64,000 nt of DNA from Nitrospira tepida. Lineage in GTDB: Bacteria > Nitrospirota > Nitrospiria > Nitrospirales > Nitrospiraceae. The stretch spans positions 4,560,461-4,624,460 of the forward strand of contig NZ_OX365700.1 of the NCBI RefSeq assembly GCF_947241125.1. Direction: 5' to 3'. Positions 9,045-16,501 of the stretch are shown one piece after another. A program made the position numbers and the translations under genes. Positions within the stretch are counted from its first letter, which is position 1. Each line of letters begins with the position of its first letter. The notes under the pieces are model-generated. The model was not told the origin of the DNA, searched no databases, and worked only from the letters and a program-made list of their open reading frames with translations.

Positions 9045-9121
9045 TGGGGTGAGTGACGGGTGTCGAACCCGCGACCTCCGGATCCACAATCCGGCGCTCT
9101 GACCAACTGAGCTACACTCAC
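9045..9121 (-). tRNA. tRNA-His (GTG anticodon), copy 1
   Basis: On the minus strand a full cloverleaf is visible: acceptor GTGAGTG/CACTCAC, D-loop AGCTCAGTTGGTCAGAGC, anticodon stem-loop CCGGA-TTGTGGA-TCCGG with anticodon GTG, T-arm GCGGGTTCGACACCCGT. The 3' CCA is encoded (9045-9047). A G at -1 (position 9122) faces C73, the identity element of tRNA-His. It differs from copy 2 (13053-13129) by one base in the D region. The defence island begins at its 3' side. Confidence 0.96.
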
Positions 9122-9292
9122 CACCCAGATGTTGCGGCGGAAGACACCTGTGCGGAAAAGACATGTTACACAGACGGAAGGACGGGCTGCAAACCACGTG
9201 GGAAGTGCTGAGTGCTCAGTGCTGGGTGCTGATGAATGGAGAAGAGGCGCGTTCGTGTTGGAGAACGATCCCCACCTTCACGCCTGCGCCGA

Positions 9293-9868
9293 CTACTTTC
9301 CGTCGCTGCCGAGCCGGCGCATTTTCTCAAGCCATCGTGCTCGCTTTGCGCCGTCCATCCCTTCGACCATCCCGATGAGGTTTTGTTTGATCGGCCCGAT
9401 GCCCGAGAACGACAGAATGCCGCCGGTCAGGCCTTTCAGTCCGTGGGCACCGAAATACCACCGATAGATGAACGCGGGCATCCCCATCGTCACGACGACG
9501 CGGGCCGTCCGGCCGGTGAGCAATTTCTTGGGCATCCTGCCGGACTCGTAGGCGAGGGCGAAGCCTGGGCGGAACACCTGCTCGAAGAAGGCCTTGAGCA
9601 GGGCGGGCATCGTCCCATGCCACAGGGGAAAGAGAATCACGAGATGGTCCGCCCACCGGATGGCCTCTTGCGCCTCACGAATCGACTCCGGCGGGGTTCC
9701 TTTCTCGAAATCTTCCTTGCGCCTGAGGAGTGGAAAGTCGAGCGCGGCCACGTCGATCCGCTTGCAGGCATGGCCGGCCTGTTCCGCGCCGCTGGCGTAG
9801 GCATCCGCCAGGGCATGCCCGAAATGGTCCGGGTGAGGATCGGGATGTCCTTGAATGATCGTGACCGT
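9293..9868 (-). pseudogene. NAD(P)H quinone reductase / flavodoxin-fold protein without a usable start
   Basis: The reading frame encodes a flavodoxin-like NAD(P)H dehydrogenase (quinone): TVTIIQGHPDPHPDHFGHAL at the N-terminus (the FMN-binding loop), then ADHLVILFPLWHGTMPALLK and TMGMPAFIYRWYFGAHGLKG, typical of the KefF/MdaB-type family. Such enzymes are FMN-dependent cytosolic two-electron reductases. The first 38 codons of the domain are in frame, but no ATG, GTG or TTG occurs between the upstream stop (9908-9910) and GTG 9749-9751, which is already inside the domain. The gene has either lost its start by a small indel, uses a rare ATT/ATC start, or contains a sequence error. Family call is good; functionality doubtful. 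Confidence 0.7.
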
Positions 9869-10263
9869 CTGGCCACCGTGCCCTCGACAGAGGCAAGCCG
9901 TGAAGCTCTATAGATGAGACGAGGCTACTGTCGCACCATCATGCTGTCAACCCGTCGCGGACACCCAATCCGGAAGTGCCGAGTGAGCGCTCAGCGGTGG
10001 GAGGTCTCAGAAGCAGCGAAATGCAGGAATCGGTTTGGAACAAGAAGGACAACCAATTCCTTGAGGGGACCAGATGTCCCGAATTGCTTTTCTTCGTTCC
10101 CTCCGGGCCGAGTCATAACCCTGCGGCATTCCAGGCCTGGCAGCCGAATATGGAGTCCCCGCCTGCTTGGCACATAGGTTGCGTTGCTCTTGTACTAGAC
10201 AAATGCAGGGCGTTGGCCCCTGGTGATTACCCTAGCTGTCACAAGATGAAAGGAGACATCACG
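9869..10263. other. intergenic, contains a sigma-54 promoter
   Basis: Apart from the sigma-54 promoter at 10168-10182, I see no gene in this 395-base stretch. A weak ribosome-binding site and in-frame ATG at 10246 precede the chosen start of the YtxH-like gene. Enhancer-binding-protein sites could lie upstream of the promoter, but none is obvious as a palindrome. Confidence 0.4.
10168..10182 (+). promoter_or_regulatory. sigma-54 (RpoN) promoter
   Basis: TGGCACATAGGTTGC matches the -24/-12 consensus TGGCAC-N5-TTGC exactly, with the required 10 bases between the GG and GC dinucleotides. It sits about 80 nt before the YtxH-like gene and points toward it. This implies activation by an NtrC-type enhancer-binding protein not encoded in the window. 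Confidence 0.8.
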
Positions 10264-10476
10264 ATGATGAACGGCAACGCACGGTCCCTTTTCCTGGGTG
10301 CAACAGCTTTTGTAACCGGACTGGGTATTGGTGTGGGCACCGGTGTTCTCTTTGCTCCACAATCTGGAGCGCGGACGCGGCGACGACTCAAAAGTTTTGC
10401 AGAAGACATGGTTGAAGACACGGCAGAAGCCGTGGATGAGGTCATTGAACGTGGGAAGCGCTTGATAACCGCATGA
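10264..10476 (+). CDS. YtxH-like small membrane-associated protein
   Basis: 70 aa. The start at 10264 has AAAGGAG 8-12 nt upstream; the in-frame ATG at 10246 would place that Shine-Dalgarno sequence inside the gene. A glycine-rich membrane helix (about residues 8-30, LFLGATAFVTGLGIGVGTGV) is followed by LFAPQSGARTRRRLKSFAED and an amphipathic tail, the YtxH signature (LFAPxSGxxTR). YtxH proteins are small envelope or stress-associated proteins of unknown mechanism. The sigma-54 promoter upstream suggests induction under nitrogen or envelope stress. It probably shares a transcript with mlaC downstream (173-nt gap). Confidence 0.75.
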   Translation: MMNGNARSLFLGATAFVTGLGIGVGTGVLFAPQSGARTRRRLKSFAEDMVEDTAEAVDEVIERGKRLITA

Positions 10477-10649
10477 ACGGAATCGAGGCGGCGCTATTAC
10501 AGAGGTGTTCCATGGACCAGTGGACCGCGACAGATCAAGAGCGTCCCGACCGGACATGGGCCTGTTGTCCGGATGAACTGAATATGGGCCATCGATTGTC
10601 TCCTGCAGGCTCATTCAAACTCAGTTGCCCAGACTCAACCTTGGCCCGC

Positions 10650-11267
10650 ATGAACAGTCGGGCTCTCCGCAGCGGGCTATTGGCTGTGGTGTTGTTGACC
10701 GGAGCGAATCTGCTCATGGCGGCCGAAACGCCGACGGATGCGGTTCGCACCACCTTCGAGAAGGCGGTCCATGTTCTACAGGATCAGGAACTCAAGAAGC
10801 CGGGTCGCCAACAGGAACGGCTGGACCGGCTTGAACAGACCATCGGGGACCGGGTCAGTTATAGGGAATTGGCGAAACGGTCCTTAGGCGCCAAATGGAA
10901 GGAGTTGAGCGAAAAGGACAGGCAGGAATTTGTTGTTCTTTTTGCTCACCTCCTGAGGGATACCTATGCGAACCGGATCCTGCGATACACCGATGAGCAA
11001 GTCGAATATCTGAATGAGCGGTTGGATGGATCCTATGCCGAAGTCAGAACGAATGTGAAGGGGAGTAAAGTGAATATCCCTGTGAATTACCGGCTGATCA
11101 ACCAATCGGGTCTGTGGCAGGTGTACGATGTGGTGGTCGACGGCATCAGCATGGTGAGCAATTACAGAGGGCAATTTTCCAAGATCCTGCAGACCTCCTC
11201 CTATGAAACGCTCCTGGAGAGATTACGAACGAGAACCATCCACGACGGTTTGGATAAGCCTGACTGA
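10650..11267 (+). CDS. mlaC: MlaC/Ttg2D-like phospholipid-binding periplasmic protein
   Basis: 205 aa from ATG 10650, chosen because it begins a signal peptide (MNSRALRSGLLAVVLLTGAN, cut after LLMAAE). The open frame extends upstream but is not conserved-looking. The mature part matches the Tol_Tol_Ttg2/MlaC family: DRVSYRELAKRSLGAKWKEL, QEFVVLFAHLLRDTYANRIL, VNYRLINQSGLWQVYDVVVD and SMVSNYRGQFSKIL. MlaC carries phospholipids between the outer-membrane MlaA complex and the inner-membrane MlaFEDB transporter. The other mla genes are not nearby, so this is a stand-alone copy. Confidence 0.85.
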   Translation: MNSRALRSGLLAVVLLTGANLLMAAETPTDAVRTTFEKAVHVLQDQELKKPGRQQERLDRLEQTIGDRVSYRELAKRSLGAKWKELSEKDRQEFVVLFAHLLRDTYANRILRYTDEQVEYLNERLDGSYAEVRTNVKGSKVNIPVNYRLINQSGLWQVYDVVVDGISMVSNYRGQFSKILQTSSYETLLERLRTRTIHDGLDKPD

Positions 11268-11367
11268 TCCATCCTGCCTCCGAGCGTCGCGTTCCTTCCT
11301 GCCCACTGCTGGCACACCACATACATGTGGTGATCGACGGTGCGACGCCAGCGTTCGATGAATGAAA

Positions 11368-11775
11368 TCAGCGTGAAGAGACGGCCGGCTTCCTGATCGG
11401 CCAAGAGGCGGCCGGGATGCTTTCTGTCGAGAGGTGAGCCTCGCCTCGTCCCCACCGGTACCAAAACCGGACCTGTCCGTGTGTCGATGGGGGGACCACC
11501 GCCACCTGCCGGCGCAGCGAAGTGAGAATCAGCGCATTGTCCATCACCTCTGCACGCACCTCCGTACAGTGATCGACACGCTCGAACGTCAGCAACCCCT
11601 CCATGTGGTACAGGTATCCTTGGACGGTGCAGGCCGTCAGATCATCCGCAAAGGCGGCCCACGTTGGCGCGGCAATTAAACAACAAAGCCCCATGGCAAG
11701 AATCACGAACAGGGCCCAACCGCCCCCATCGCCACAACGCCGTACGTACGATTCGCTGTTTGAGACTCGTTCCAT
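11368..11775 (-). CDS. hypothetical secreted protein
   Basis: 135 aa from ATG 11775, which has GGAGG 6 nt upstream. The open frame runs on upstream to 12096, but that part is antisense to a palindromic element and is not protein-like. The N-terminus has a basic stretch then a hydrophobic core (WALFVILAMGLCCLIAAPTW) ending AAFAD, so the product is exported. The mature part has two cysteines (LTACTVQG and DHCTEV), a possible disulfide, and no family I recognise. Confidence 0.5.
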   Translation of the reverse strand: MERVSNSESYVRRCGDGGGWALFVILAMGLCCLIAAPTWAAFADDLTACTVQGYLYHMEGLLTFERVDHCTEVRAEVMDNALILTSLRRQVAVVPPSTHGQVRFWYRWGRGEAHLSTESIPAASWPIRKPAVSSR

Positions 11776-11816
11776 CACGGGCCTCCCTCCGGTCCAGGGT
11801 TTTGGTTGCCGACTTC

Positions 11817-11961
11817 CTAGGAGCCTGTCCGACATTGACTTTTCTACTGCGACGAACGATCTGCAGCCATCTGCGTCGTTCTCGGCCCGCAAAATCCTGG
11901 GCACCCATTGCTCTTCGACTTGCAATGGGTCAGCGAACCGCAATGTCGGACAGGCTCCTAG
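11817..11961. repeat. 145-bp palindromic element with 21-bp perfect inverted repeats (MITE-like)
   Basis: The left end 11817-11837 starts CTAGGAGCCTGTCCG and is the exact reverse complement of 11941-11961. The interior shows no ORF. The structure suggests a non-autonomous transposable element or large hairpin. It lies 42 bp upstream of the start of the secreted-protein gene at 11775. Confidence 0.7.
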
Positions 11962-12208
11962 CGCCTTCTGAGTTGTCTGAGTCGATAACCCATCCTCCCC
12001 CTTGTTATTCTTGCCATAGAGGTCCTCTGAAGCGAGGCTAGGAGCGTCCCGAGTTCGACGGACTGTGTTCGCTAGGGGGCTGAGCCTCCCCGGCAAGTAT
12101 CCCGATATTCCGGACGACCCCGATCCGCATACCAGGCCTCCATCAGCTTAGATTCCCCATCTTGTTACCGCTAGCAAACTCTCAAAACGATGAATGTCGC
12201 CTATAGGG

Positions 12209-12361
12209 CTGGATGAGGCAGCCAAGAAGCGGGCAGAACCCTATACGAGGATTGTCGAGGTGCAACTGCAGATGCGACGGGAGACAGTTGATCTCGTCAA
12301 GAAAGCGGTCAGTGGAGCGGTCAAGAGCTACGTACTGGTGAACAATCGCGCGGAGGGGAAC
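12209..12361 (+). pseudogene. possible C-terminal fragment of a DUF72 (YecE-like) protein
   Basis: The frame reads LDEAAKKRAEPYTRIVEVQ and then LVKKAVSGAVKSYVLVNNRA with EGN. The YVLVNNRAEGN segment resembles the C-terminal part of DUF72/YecE-like proteins. Similarity ends after EGN, and there is no full gene upstream, so this would be a remnant. The call rests on a short stretch. Confidence 0.35.
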
Positions 12362-12395
12362 GGGTGTGCGGCTGCCCGCGGGCAGGCGCGCACCC

Positions 12396-12839
12396 TTACA
12401 AACAGGCCTTGACAATGTTCGAAAGCATATTCAGGGATACTTGCGGGGCGGGGGAATGAATCGTGGGATTGACCCAGATCCTTGAACGGGTTCCTCCCGT
12501 CTCGACACGGAGGTTTTCTATCAGGAACAGAAGTTCCGCCTCAGGCCGGGACTTGCCTGCCACCGGCCGGGAGGGCATGATCAGCGTCATCTCCTGATTG
12601 GGTCCGGCCTTGAGCAGTTCGACCCCTGCGTAGGGATGCGTGTTTTGCTCGGTCCTATACCCGTCCAGGGTTTGCATCATGCAGCGACTCACGACATCCA
12701 CCGATTTGGCGGAATTGTACTCGGCGCGATATTCAGATTTTTGAATCTCGCCGATCGTCCTTACAGCCCGCGAACTATCATCCGCCAGGCACCCGCCCAG
12801 CGAAGCCAGCATAACGGCCACTATGAGGGCTCTTATCAT
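12396..12839 (-). CDS. hypothetical lipoprotein
   Basis: 147 aa from ATG 12839, selected because it opens a lipoprotein signal peptide (MIRALIVAVMLASLGGC) with lipobox LGGC. The mature part has SRCMMQTLDGYRTEQNTHPY and ELLFLIENLRVETGG. It may be a small envelope lipoprotein with an alpha-beta fold. The last 20 residues end in VSLNMLSNIVKACL. I recognise no named family. Immediately upstream is a 26-bp tandem duplication. Confidence 0.6.
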   Translation of the reverse strand: MIRALIVAVMLASLGGCLADDSSRAVRTIGEIQKSEYRAEYNSAKSVDVVSRCMMQTLDGYRTEQNTHPYAGVELLKAGPNQEMTLIMPSRPVAGKSRPEAELLFLIENLRVETGGTRSRIWVNPTIHSPAPQVSLNMLSNIVKACL

Positions 12840-12849
12840 GACATGCCTG

Positions 12850-12901
12850 CCTGCGTTCGCATGCTGTCCGACCGGCCTGCATTCGCATGCTGTCCGACCG
12901 G
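12850..12901. repeat. 26-bp tandem duplication
   Basis: Two adjacent copies (12850-12875, 12876-12901) of a unit starting CCTGC and ending GTCCGACCGG, differing at one position (G/A, sixth base). They lie just before the lipoprotein start, in its presumed promoter or leader. Confidence 0.85.
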
Positions 12902-13052
12902 TCGGGCCGCTCAATTCATCCCGCTTCAATATCCGACTAACCTTCAACAGCCTATTCCATTGACGTGACAGCCGCTGCGCAACCGAGAAGGGGAATGCGG
13001 CCGTCACTGCAACCGAGCGACGGACTAAGTGACTGTATTGGCTTAGAAAAAT

Positions 13053-13129
13053 TGGGGTGAGTGACGGGTGTCGAACCCGCGACCTCCGGATCCACAATCC
13101 GGCGCTCTAACCAACTGAGCTACACTCAC
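13053..13129 (-). tRNA. tRNA-His (GTG anticodon), copy 2
   Basis: Same cloverleaf as copy 1, with encoded CCA (13053-13055) and a G at -1 (13130). It differs from copy 1 by a single T/C change in the D-loop region (GTTGGTTAGAGC here). The flanks share only a few bases (CCACCC and AGATGT), so the duplication covers essentially just the gene. Confidence 0.96.
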
Positions 13130-13213
13130 CACCCGAGATGTGTTTTGTGGCAGGCCGTCACGTGAACGCTTATCGTACACAAACCGCCATGAGACTCGCA
13201 AGCCACCGAGCGC

Positions 13214-13358
13214 GGAAGTGCTGAGTGATGCAGAACGCAGGGAGCAAGAAATTGAAGGTCTCCAGGCTGAAAACCTCCTGTTCGTGCTCAGCACTGAGCA
13301 CTCAGCACTCATCGCTCAGCACTGAAGGGACGGCACTCAGTCCTCAGCACTCAGCACC
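13214..13358. repeat. dispersed AGCACTCAGC repeat, copy B
   Basis: Contains several AGCACTCAGCACT units plus a core (TTGAAGGTCTCC, then GGCTGAAAA) that recurs inverted at 16378-16500. It fills the space between tRNA-His and pyrF and runs into the pyrF 3' end, contributing its stop codon. Confidence 0.8.
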
Positions 13359-14090
13359 TTTCCGCGCACTACGCGCGTCGAAGGCCCGCTGCATTTCGGC
13401 GAGGATGGCTTCGGCGGCGGCCCGCGGATCGGACGCATCCCTGATCGGACGGCCGACCACGAGATAATCCGACCCGGCCGCGATCGCCTGGGCCGGCGTC
13501 GTGGCCCTGGCATGGTCGCCGGTCTCGACTCCCGCCGGACGGATGCCGGGCGTGACGATCACTAACTTGTCTCCCACCCGCTGGCGGATCGCCTGCGGCT
13601 CCTCGCCCGACGCCACCACCCCTTCGCAGCCGACCTCGGCCGCCAAGGCCGCCCGGGCCGTGACGAGTTCCGCCACGCTGTGCTGGATGCCCATCTCACG
13701 CAGGTCCTGCGAGTCATAGTTGGTCAGCACGGTGACGGCCAGGATCTTCAGCGCGGAGTTCGGCACCTGGCTGCGCCCCCGCACGGCGGCGGTCAGGGCC
13801 TTGCGATTGGCGTGGACCGTCAGAAAATCCACCCCCATCATGGCGACTTGCGCGGTGGCCCGCCGGACGGTTTCTTCGATGTCCAGGAACTTCAAGTCGA
13901 GGAACACCCGCTTGCCCTGTTGGCGAAGCCGGTGGACGAACTCGGGTCCAGCGGCCGTGAACAGCTCAAGGCCGACCTTGACGAACGAGACCGATTCGCC
14001 GATTTTCTCCACCAGGCGGATCCCCGCCTCGGCGGACGGCACGTCGAGCGCCAGAATGAGCCGATCGCGAACCTGGAATTGAGCAGTCAT
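13344..14090 (-). CDS. pyrF: orotidine 5'-phosphate decarboxylase
   Basis: 248 aa from ATG 14090 (MTAQFQVRDRLILALDVPSA), with AAGGA about 11 nt upstream. It converts OMP to UMP, the last step of de novo pyrimidine synthesis, as a cytosolic TIM-barrel dimer. The hallmark active-site loop is visible as FLDLKFLDIEETVRRA (catalytic D-x-K-x-x-D), with ILALDVPS at the first strand and IVTPGIRP plus DYLVVGRPI at the phosphate-binding end. Length is usual for the bacterial type. The C-terminal residues KGAEC and the stop lie in a dispersed repeat, so the natural terminus may have been altered. Confidence 0.95.
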   Translation of the reverse strand: MTAQFQVRDRLILALDVPSAEAGIRLVEKIGESVSFVKVGLELFTAAGPEFVHRLRQQGKRVFLDLKFLDIEETVRRATAQVAMMGVDFLTVHANRKALTAAVRGRSQVPNSALKILAVTVLTNYDSQDLREMGIQHSVAELVTARAALAAEVGCEGVVASGEEPQAIRQRVGDKLVIVTPGIRPAGVETGDHARATTPAQAIAAGSDYLVVGRPIRDASDPRAAAEAILAEMQRAFDARSARKGAEC

Positions 14091-14244
14091 GAGTCCACGT
14101 TTCCTTCTTGGTGACAGATAGAGAATCAACCCACCGCAGGCCAACACAGACAGAATGGCGAGGCGGGCAGAGTACCCTTTCTTGACCCATCAATCAAGGC
14201 TGTGGTAAAAGGGTGATTCTTTTTCTCAGAAGGAGTCGCGAATC

Positions 14245-14520
14245 ATGCCACAGGTTCACAAATCGACGATCAGGCGCGCCCGTCAAGCGGAAACCCGCCG
14301 CGCTCGAAACCGCACCACCCTCAACACGGTCAAGGCCTTCATCAAGAAGACCCTCGCCGCGGTGGAGGAAAAAAAGGCGGATGAAGCGGCGACCGCGCTT
14401 CGCGAGGCCAGCTCGGCCATCGGCCGAGCCGCGGCCAAGGGAGTGATCAAGCGGAACACGGCGTCCCGCCGGATTTCGCGACTCACGCTTCGCGTCAACG
14501 GCCTGACCGCCGCCAAATAA
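14245..14520 (+). CDS. rpsT: 30S ribosomal protein S20
   Basis: 91 aa, very lysine/arginine/alanine-rich, with MPQVHKSTIRRARQAETRRA at the start and KGVIKRNTASRRISRLTLRV near the end, as in S20, which binds 16S rRNA during early 30S assembly. AGAAGGAG lies about 10 nt before the ATG. A short upstream region separates it from the divergent pyrF. Length matches the family (85-95 aa). Confidence 0.95.
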   Translation: MPQVHKSTIRRARQAETRRARNRTTLNTVKAFIKKTLAAVEEKKADEAATALREASSAIGRAAAKGVIKRNTASRRISRLTLRVNGLTAAK

Positions 14521-14523
14521 GCC

Positions 14524-14561
14524 AGCAGGGCATTGAACAAACCCGCCAGCTTTGTTCTCGG
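14524..14561. repeat. partial copy of a dispersed palindromic repeat
   Basis: GCAGGGCATTGAACAAAC followed by CCGCCAGCTTTGTTCTCG resembles the left arm of the element at 36333-36457. Only this arm is present. It lies just behind rpsT, and the rest of the 14521-14700 gap has no gene. Confidence 0.55.
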
Positions 14562-14700
14562 ATCTTGGTTTGGTCGTCATGCGTCAAGCGTCAGTCGTCA
14601 ATCGACTAACGATGAAGAAGACAGGATGCGAAGACGTACCGTCAATACGTTTGACGAGTGACGGATTTCCGTCCTTTTGCTCGCTACAGCCTCGAAGGCG

Positions 14701-15696
14701 TCATCCGCGGCAGAGGGAGAGCAGCAGCGTTTCCATGACGCGCCTGCCCGACCCGGCGCTTCCGCCCTTCAGTTTCGAATCCGTATCCACAAACAGCTCG
14801 AACGCCCGGCGCAGGTGCGGGTCGGAAAAGCGGCCGAAAAAGCTCTTCACCCGGTAGGGCTCGATCCCGAGCGGTCTGGAGACTTCGCCCGCGCTTTTGC
14901 CCTGGGCGAACAGATCCTTCGTCTTCCAGAGACGCCGGTATTGCCAGACCAACGCGCCGAGAATCCGCAACGGGGCTTCCCCCGCCTCCAGGTTCCGCGC
15001 CAAAATCTCCAACGCCCGGCGGCAATCCCGTGCTTCGATGGCTTTGGTGAGGTCGAACACCGAGGCGCCCGGCTCGATCCCGCGCGCCGCCTCCACCTCC
15101 GCCGCCCCCGCCGCCGCTCCAGCCGACGTGGTCAAGGCCAGCTTTTCCAAGTCCCGTTTGATCAATGCCAGCGAGTGACCGGCTGATTCGCGGAGCACCG
15201 CGATCCCCTCATCGGTGATCTTCAAGTTCAACCGCGCGGCTTCACTTCGAATCCATTCCGTGAGCGCCGCGCCGTTCAACGGACCACAGTCCACGACCAA
15301 GGCGCGCTTCACCAATGCCTGCGTCCACTTCAATCGCTTGTCGAGCTTCTCCGCCACCAGGATCAGCGCGGTGGTCTCGCAGGGGTCGGCCAGGTAGGCA
15401 AGCCAGGCTTCATTGTCCCGTGCCGTGATCTTGTCCGCCTGTTTGACGATGACCAGGCGGCGGGGGGCGAACACCGGGATTTCCCGCGCGGCGGTCAAGA
15501 TTGAGGAGGCGCCGTCTTCGTCGGCATAGAGCTGCGCACAATTGAACACGTCGTCCGTGCCGGCGCCCAAGAGCTGGTCCTTGAGCGTCACGACCGCTGT
15601 TCGCCTGAGCTCCTCTTCTTCGCCTTCGACCAGACAGAGCGGGGGGATGGCTTCGCGTTGGAGATAGTGAGCGAGGGTCAGGGCCTTCACGATCAT
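14701..15696 (-). CDS. holA: DNA polymerase III delta subunit
   Basis: 331 aa. Delta opens the beta sliding clamp as part of the clamp loader. Visible are the N-terminal PPLCLVEGEEEELRRTAVVT, VPVFAPRRLVIVK-like strand (IPVFAPRRLVIVKQADKI), TTALILVAEKLDKRLKW, and the C-terminal helical part LGALVWQYRRLWKTKDLFAQ ending in TDSKLKGGSAGS. The last is the typical DNA_pol3_delta C-terminus. It is 59 nt from lptE; the order leuS-lptE-holA on one strand suggests a shared transcript and is a common arrangement in bacteria. Confidence 0.93.
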   Translation of the reverse strand: MIVKALTLAHYLQREAIPPLCLVEGEEEELRRTAVVTLKDQLLGAGTDDVFNCAQLYADEDGASSILTAAREIPVFAPRRLVIVKQADKITARDNEAWLAYLADPCETTALILVAEKLDKRLKWTQALVKRALVVDCGPLNGAALTEWIRSEAARLNLKITDEGIAVLRESAGHSLALIKRDLEKLALTTSAGAAAGAAEVEAARGIEPGASVFDLTKAIEARDCRRALEILARNLEAGEAPLRILGALVWQYRRLWKTKDLFAQGKSAGEVSRPLGIEPYRVKSFFGRFSDPHLRRAFELFVDTDSKLKGGSAGSGRRVMETLLLSLCRG

Positions 15697-15755
15697 GGCG
15701 GCAACGATCTCTTTCCGGAGAAGGTCAGGCGGGACATGGATGGAACCCCATCATG

Positions 15756-16442
15756 TCATCGCGCGCCCGGCAGCATCGGGACAAACTCGGGCGGGGCCTC
15801 GGTGGGCTTGATCCTGCCCTCCCGCACATCGTCGATGAAGAGCTGAAAGCGTGCCGAGAGGTCGGCCGCCACCATCCTGCCCGCCTGTTCGACCGCGCGG
15901 TTTTGCAGCACGCGATTGAACTGGAGATCGCCCGTGACGAAGAATTCCGACATTCCCTTTGCGGTTTGCACCCAGACGACCTTGTGGCTGCGCACATCCT
16001 CGGCCTGCACCATGACCAGGGCCTCCACGCGGCTTTCCAAGGTGGTGGATTGTGTAAAGCTTAACGTCGGGATCAGGATGGAAAGAATGGTCCCTTTGAG
16101 GACATAATCCGCCGTTTCCGTTCCTCCGACCACTTGGGCCCCGCTGCTGGTCGCAAACTCCTGACGGAGATAGTTGGAGTACTTGATTTCGAGATTGGGC
16201 TCGAAGCTCCCGTTGCGGAGATTCACGATGCTGAGCCGCGGCACATGCTCGCCCGGTTTGACCTGCGCGGCAGGCTGGGCCGTGCCGCCGATCGTCGGCC
16301 CCGGTCCCTCCACGCCGAACTGGTAGCCGCAGCCGGCGAGCAGCGCCAACGCGACGGCCAGCGCGGTGCCAGCCAAGAGTGCTGAGTGCTCAGTGCTCAG
16401 TGCTGAGTACGAACAAAAGGGTTTCAGCCCGGAGACCTTCAA
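15756..16442 (-). CDS. lptE: LPS-assembly lipoprotein LptE
   Basis: 228 aa from a TTG start at 16442, preceded by AAGGAG with 7-nt spacing; no ATG or GTG is available before the lipobox. The signal segment ALAVALALLAGC precedes CGYQFG. The mature part has VPRLSIVNLRNGSFEPNLEI and LRQEFATSSGAQVVGGTETA followed by DYVLKGTI, the LptE pattern. LptE is the outer-membrane lipoprotein that plugs LptD and delivers LPS to the cell surface. Unusually, the first 20 residues (LKVSGLKPFCSYSALSTEHS) are encoded by the dispersed AGCACTCAGC repeat, which also supplies the start codon and ribosome-binding site. Confidence 0.85.
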   Translation of the reverse strand: MKVSGLKPFCSYSALSTEHSALLAGTALAVALALLAGCGYQFGVEGPGPTIGGTAQPAAQVKPGEHVPRLSIVNLRNGSFEPNLEIKYSNYLRQEFATSSGAQVVGGTETADYVLKGTILSILIPTLSFTQSTTLESRVEALVMVQAEDVRSHKVVWVQTAKGMSEFFVTGDLQFNRVLQNRAVEQAGRMVAADLSARFQLFIDDVREGRIKPTEAPPEFVPMLPGAR

Positions 16443-16500
16443 TTATTTTCTCCTTATGTGCTGCATCACTCAGCACTCAGAACCCAGCACTTAGCACTTT
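16378..16500. repeat. dispersed AGCACTCAGC repeat, copy C
   Basis: AGTGCTGAGTGCTCAGTGCT units at the left, the shared core (reverse complement of TTGAAGGTCTCC and neighbours) in the middle, and CAGCACTCAG units at the right, ending against the leuS stop. Orientation is opposite to copy B. It covers the lptE start. Confidence 0.8.
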
Positions 16501-16501
16501 T

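Noticed and set aside
11368-12096. 242-aa version of the secreted protein gene
   Set aside because: The upstream 107 residues are read through the 145-bp palindromic element. The ATG at 11775 has a good ribosome-binding site and starts a signal peptide.
12850-12901. CRISPR-like or iteron interpretation of the 26-bp tandem repeat
   Set aside because: Only two head-to-tail copies without a spacer and no replication gene nearby.
13214-16500. Possible CRISPR array from repeated AGCACTCAGC units
   Set aside because: The units are contiguous or overlapping, without regular spacers, and occur scattered in both orientations. No cas genes.
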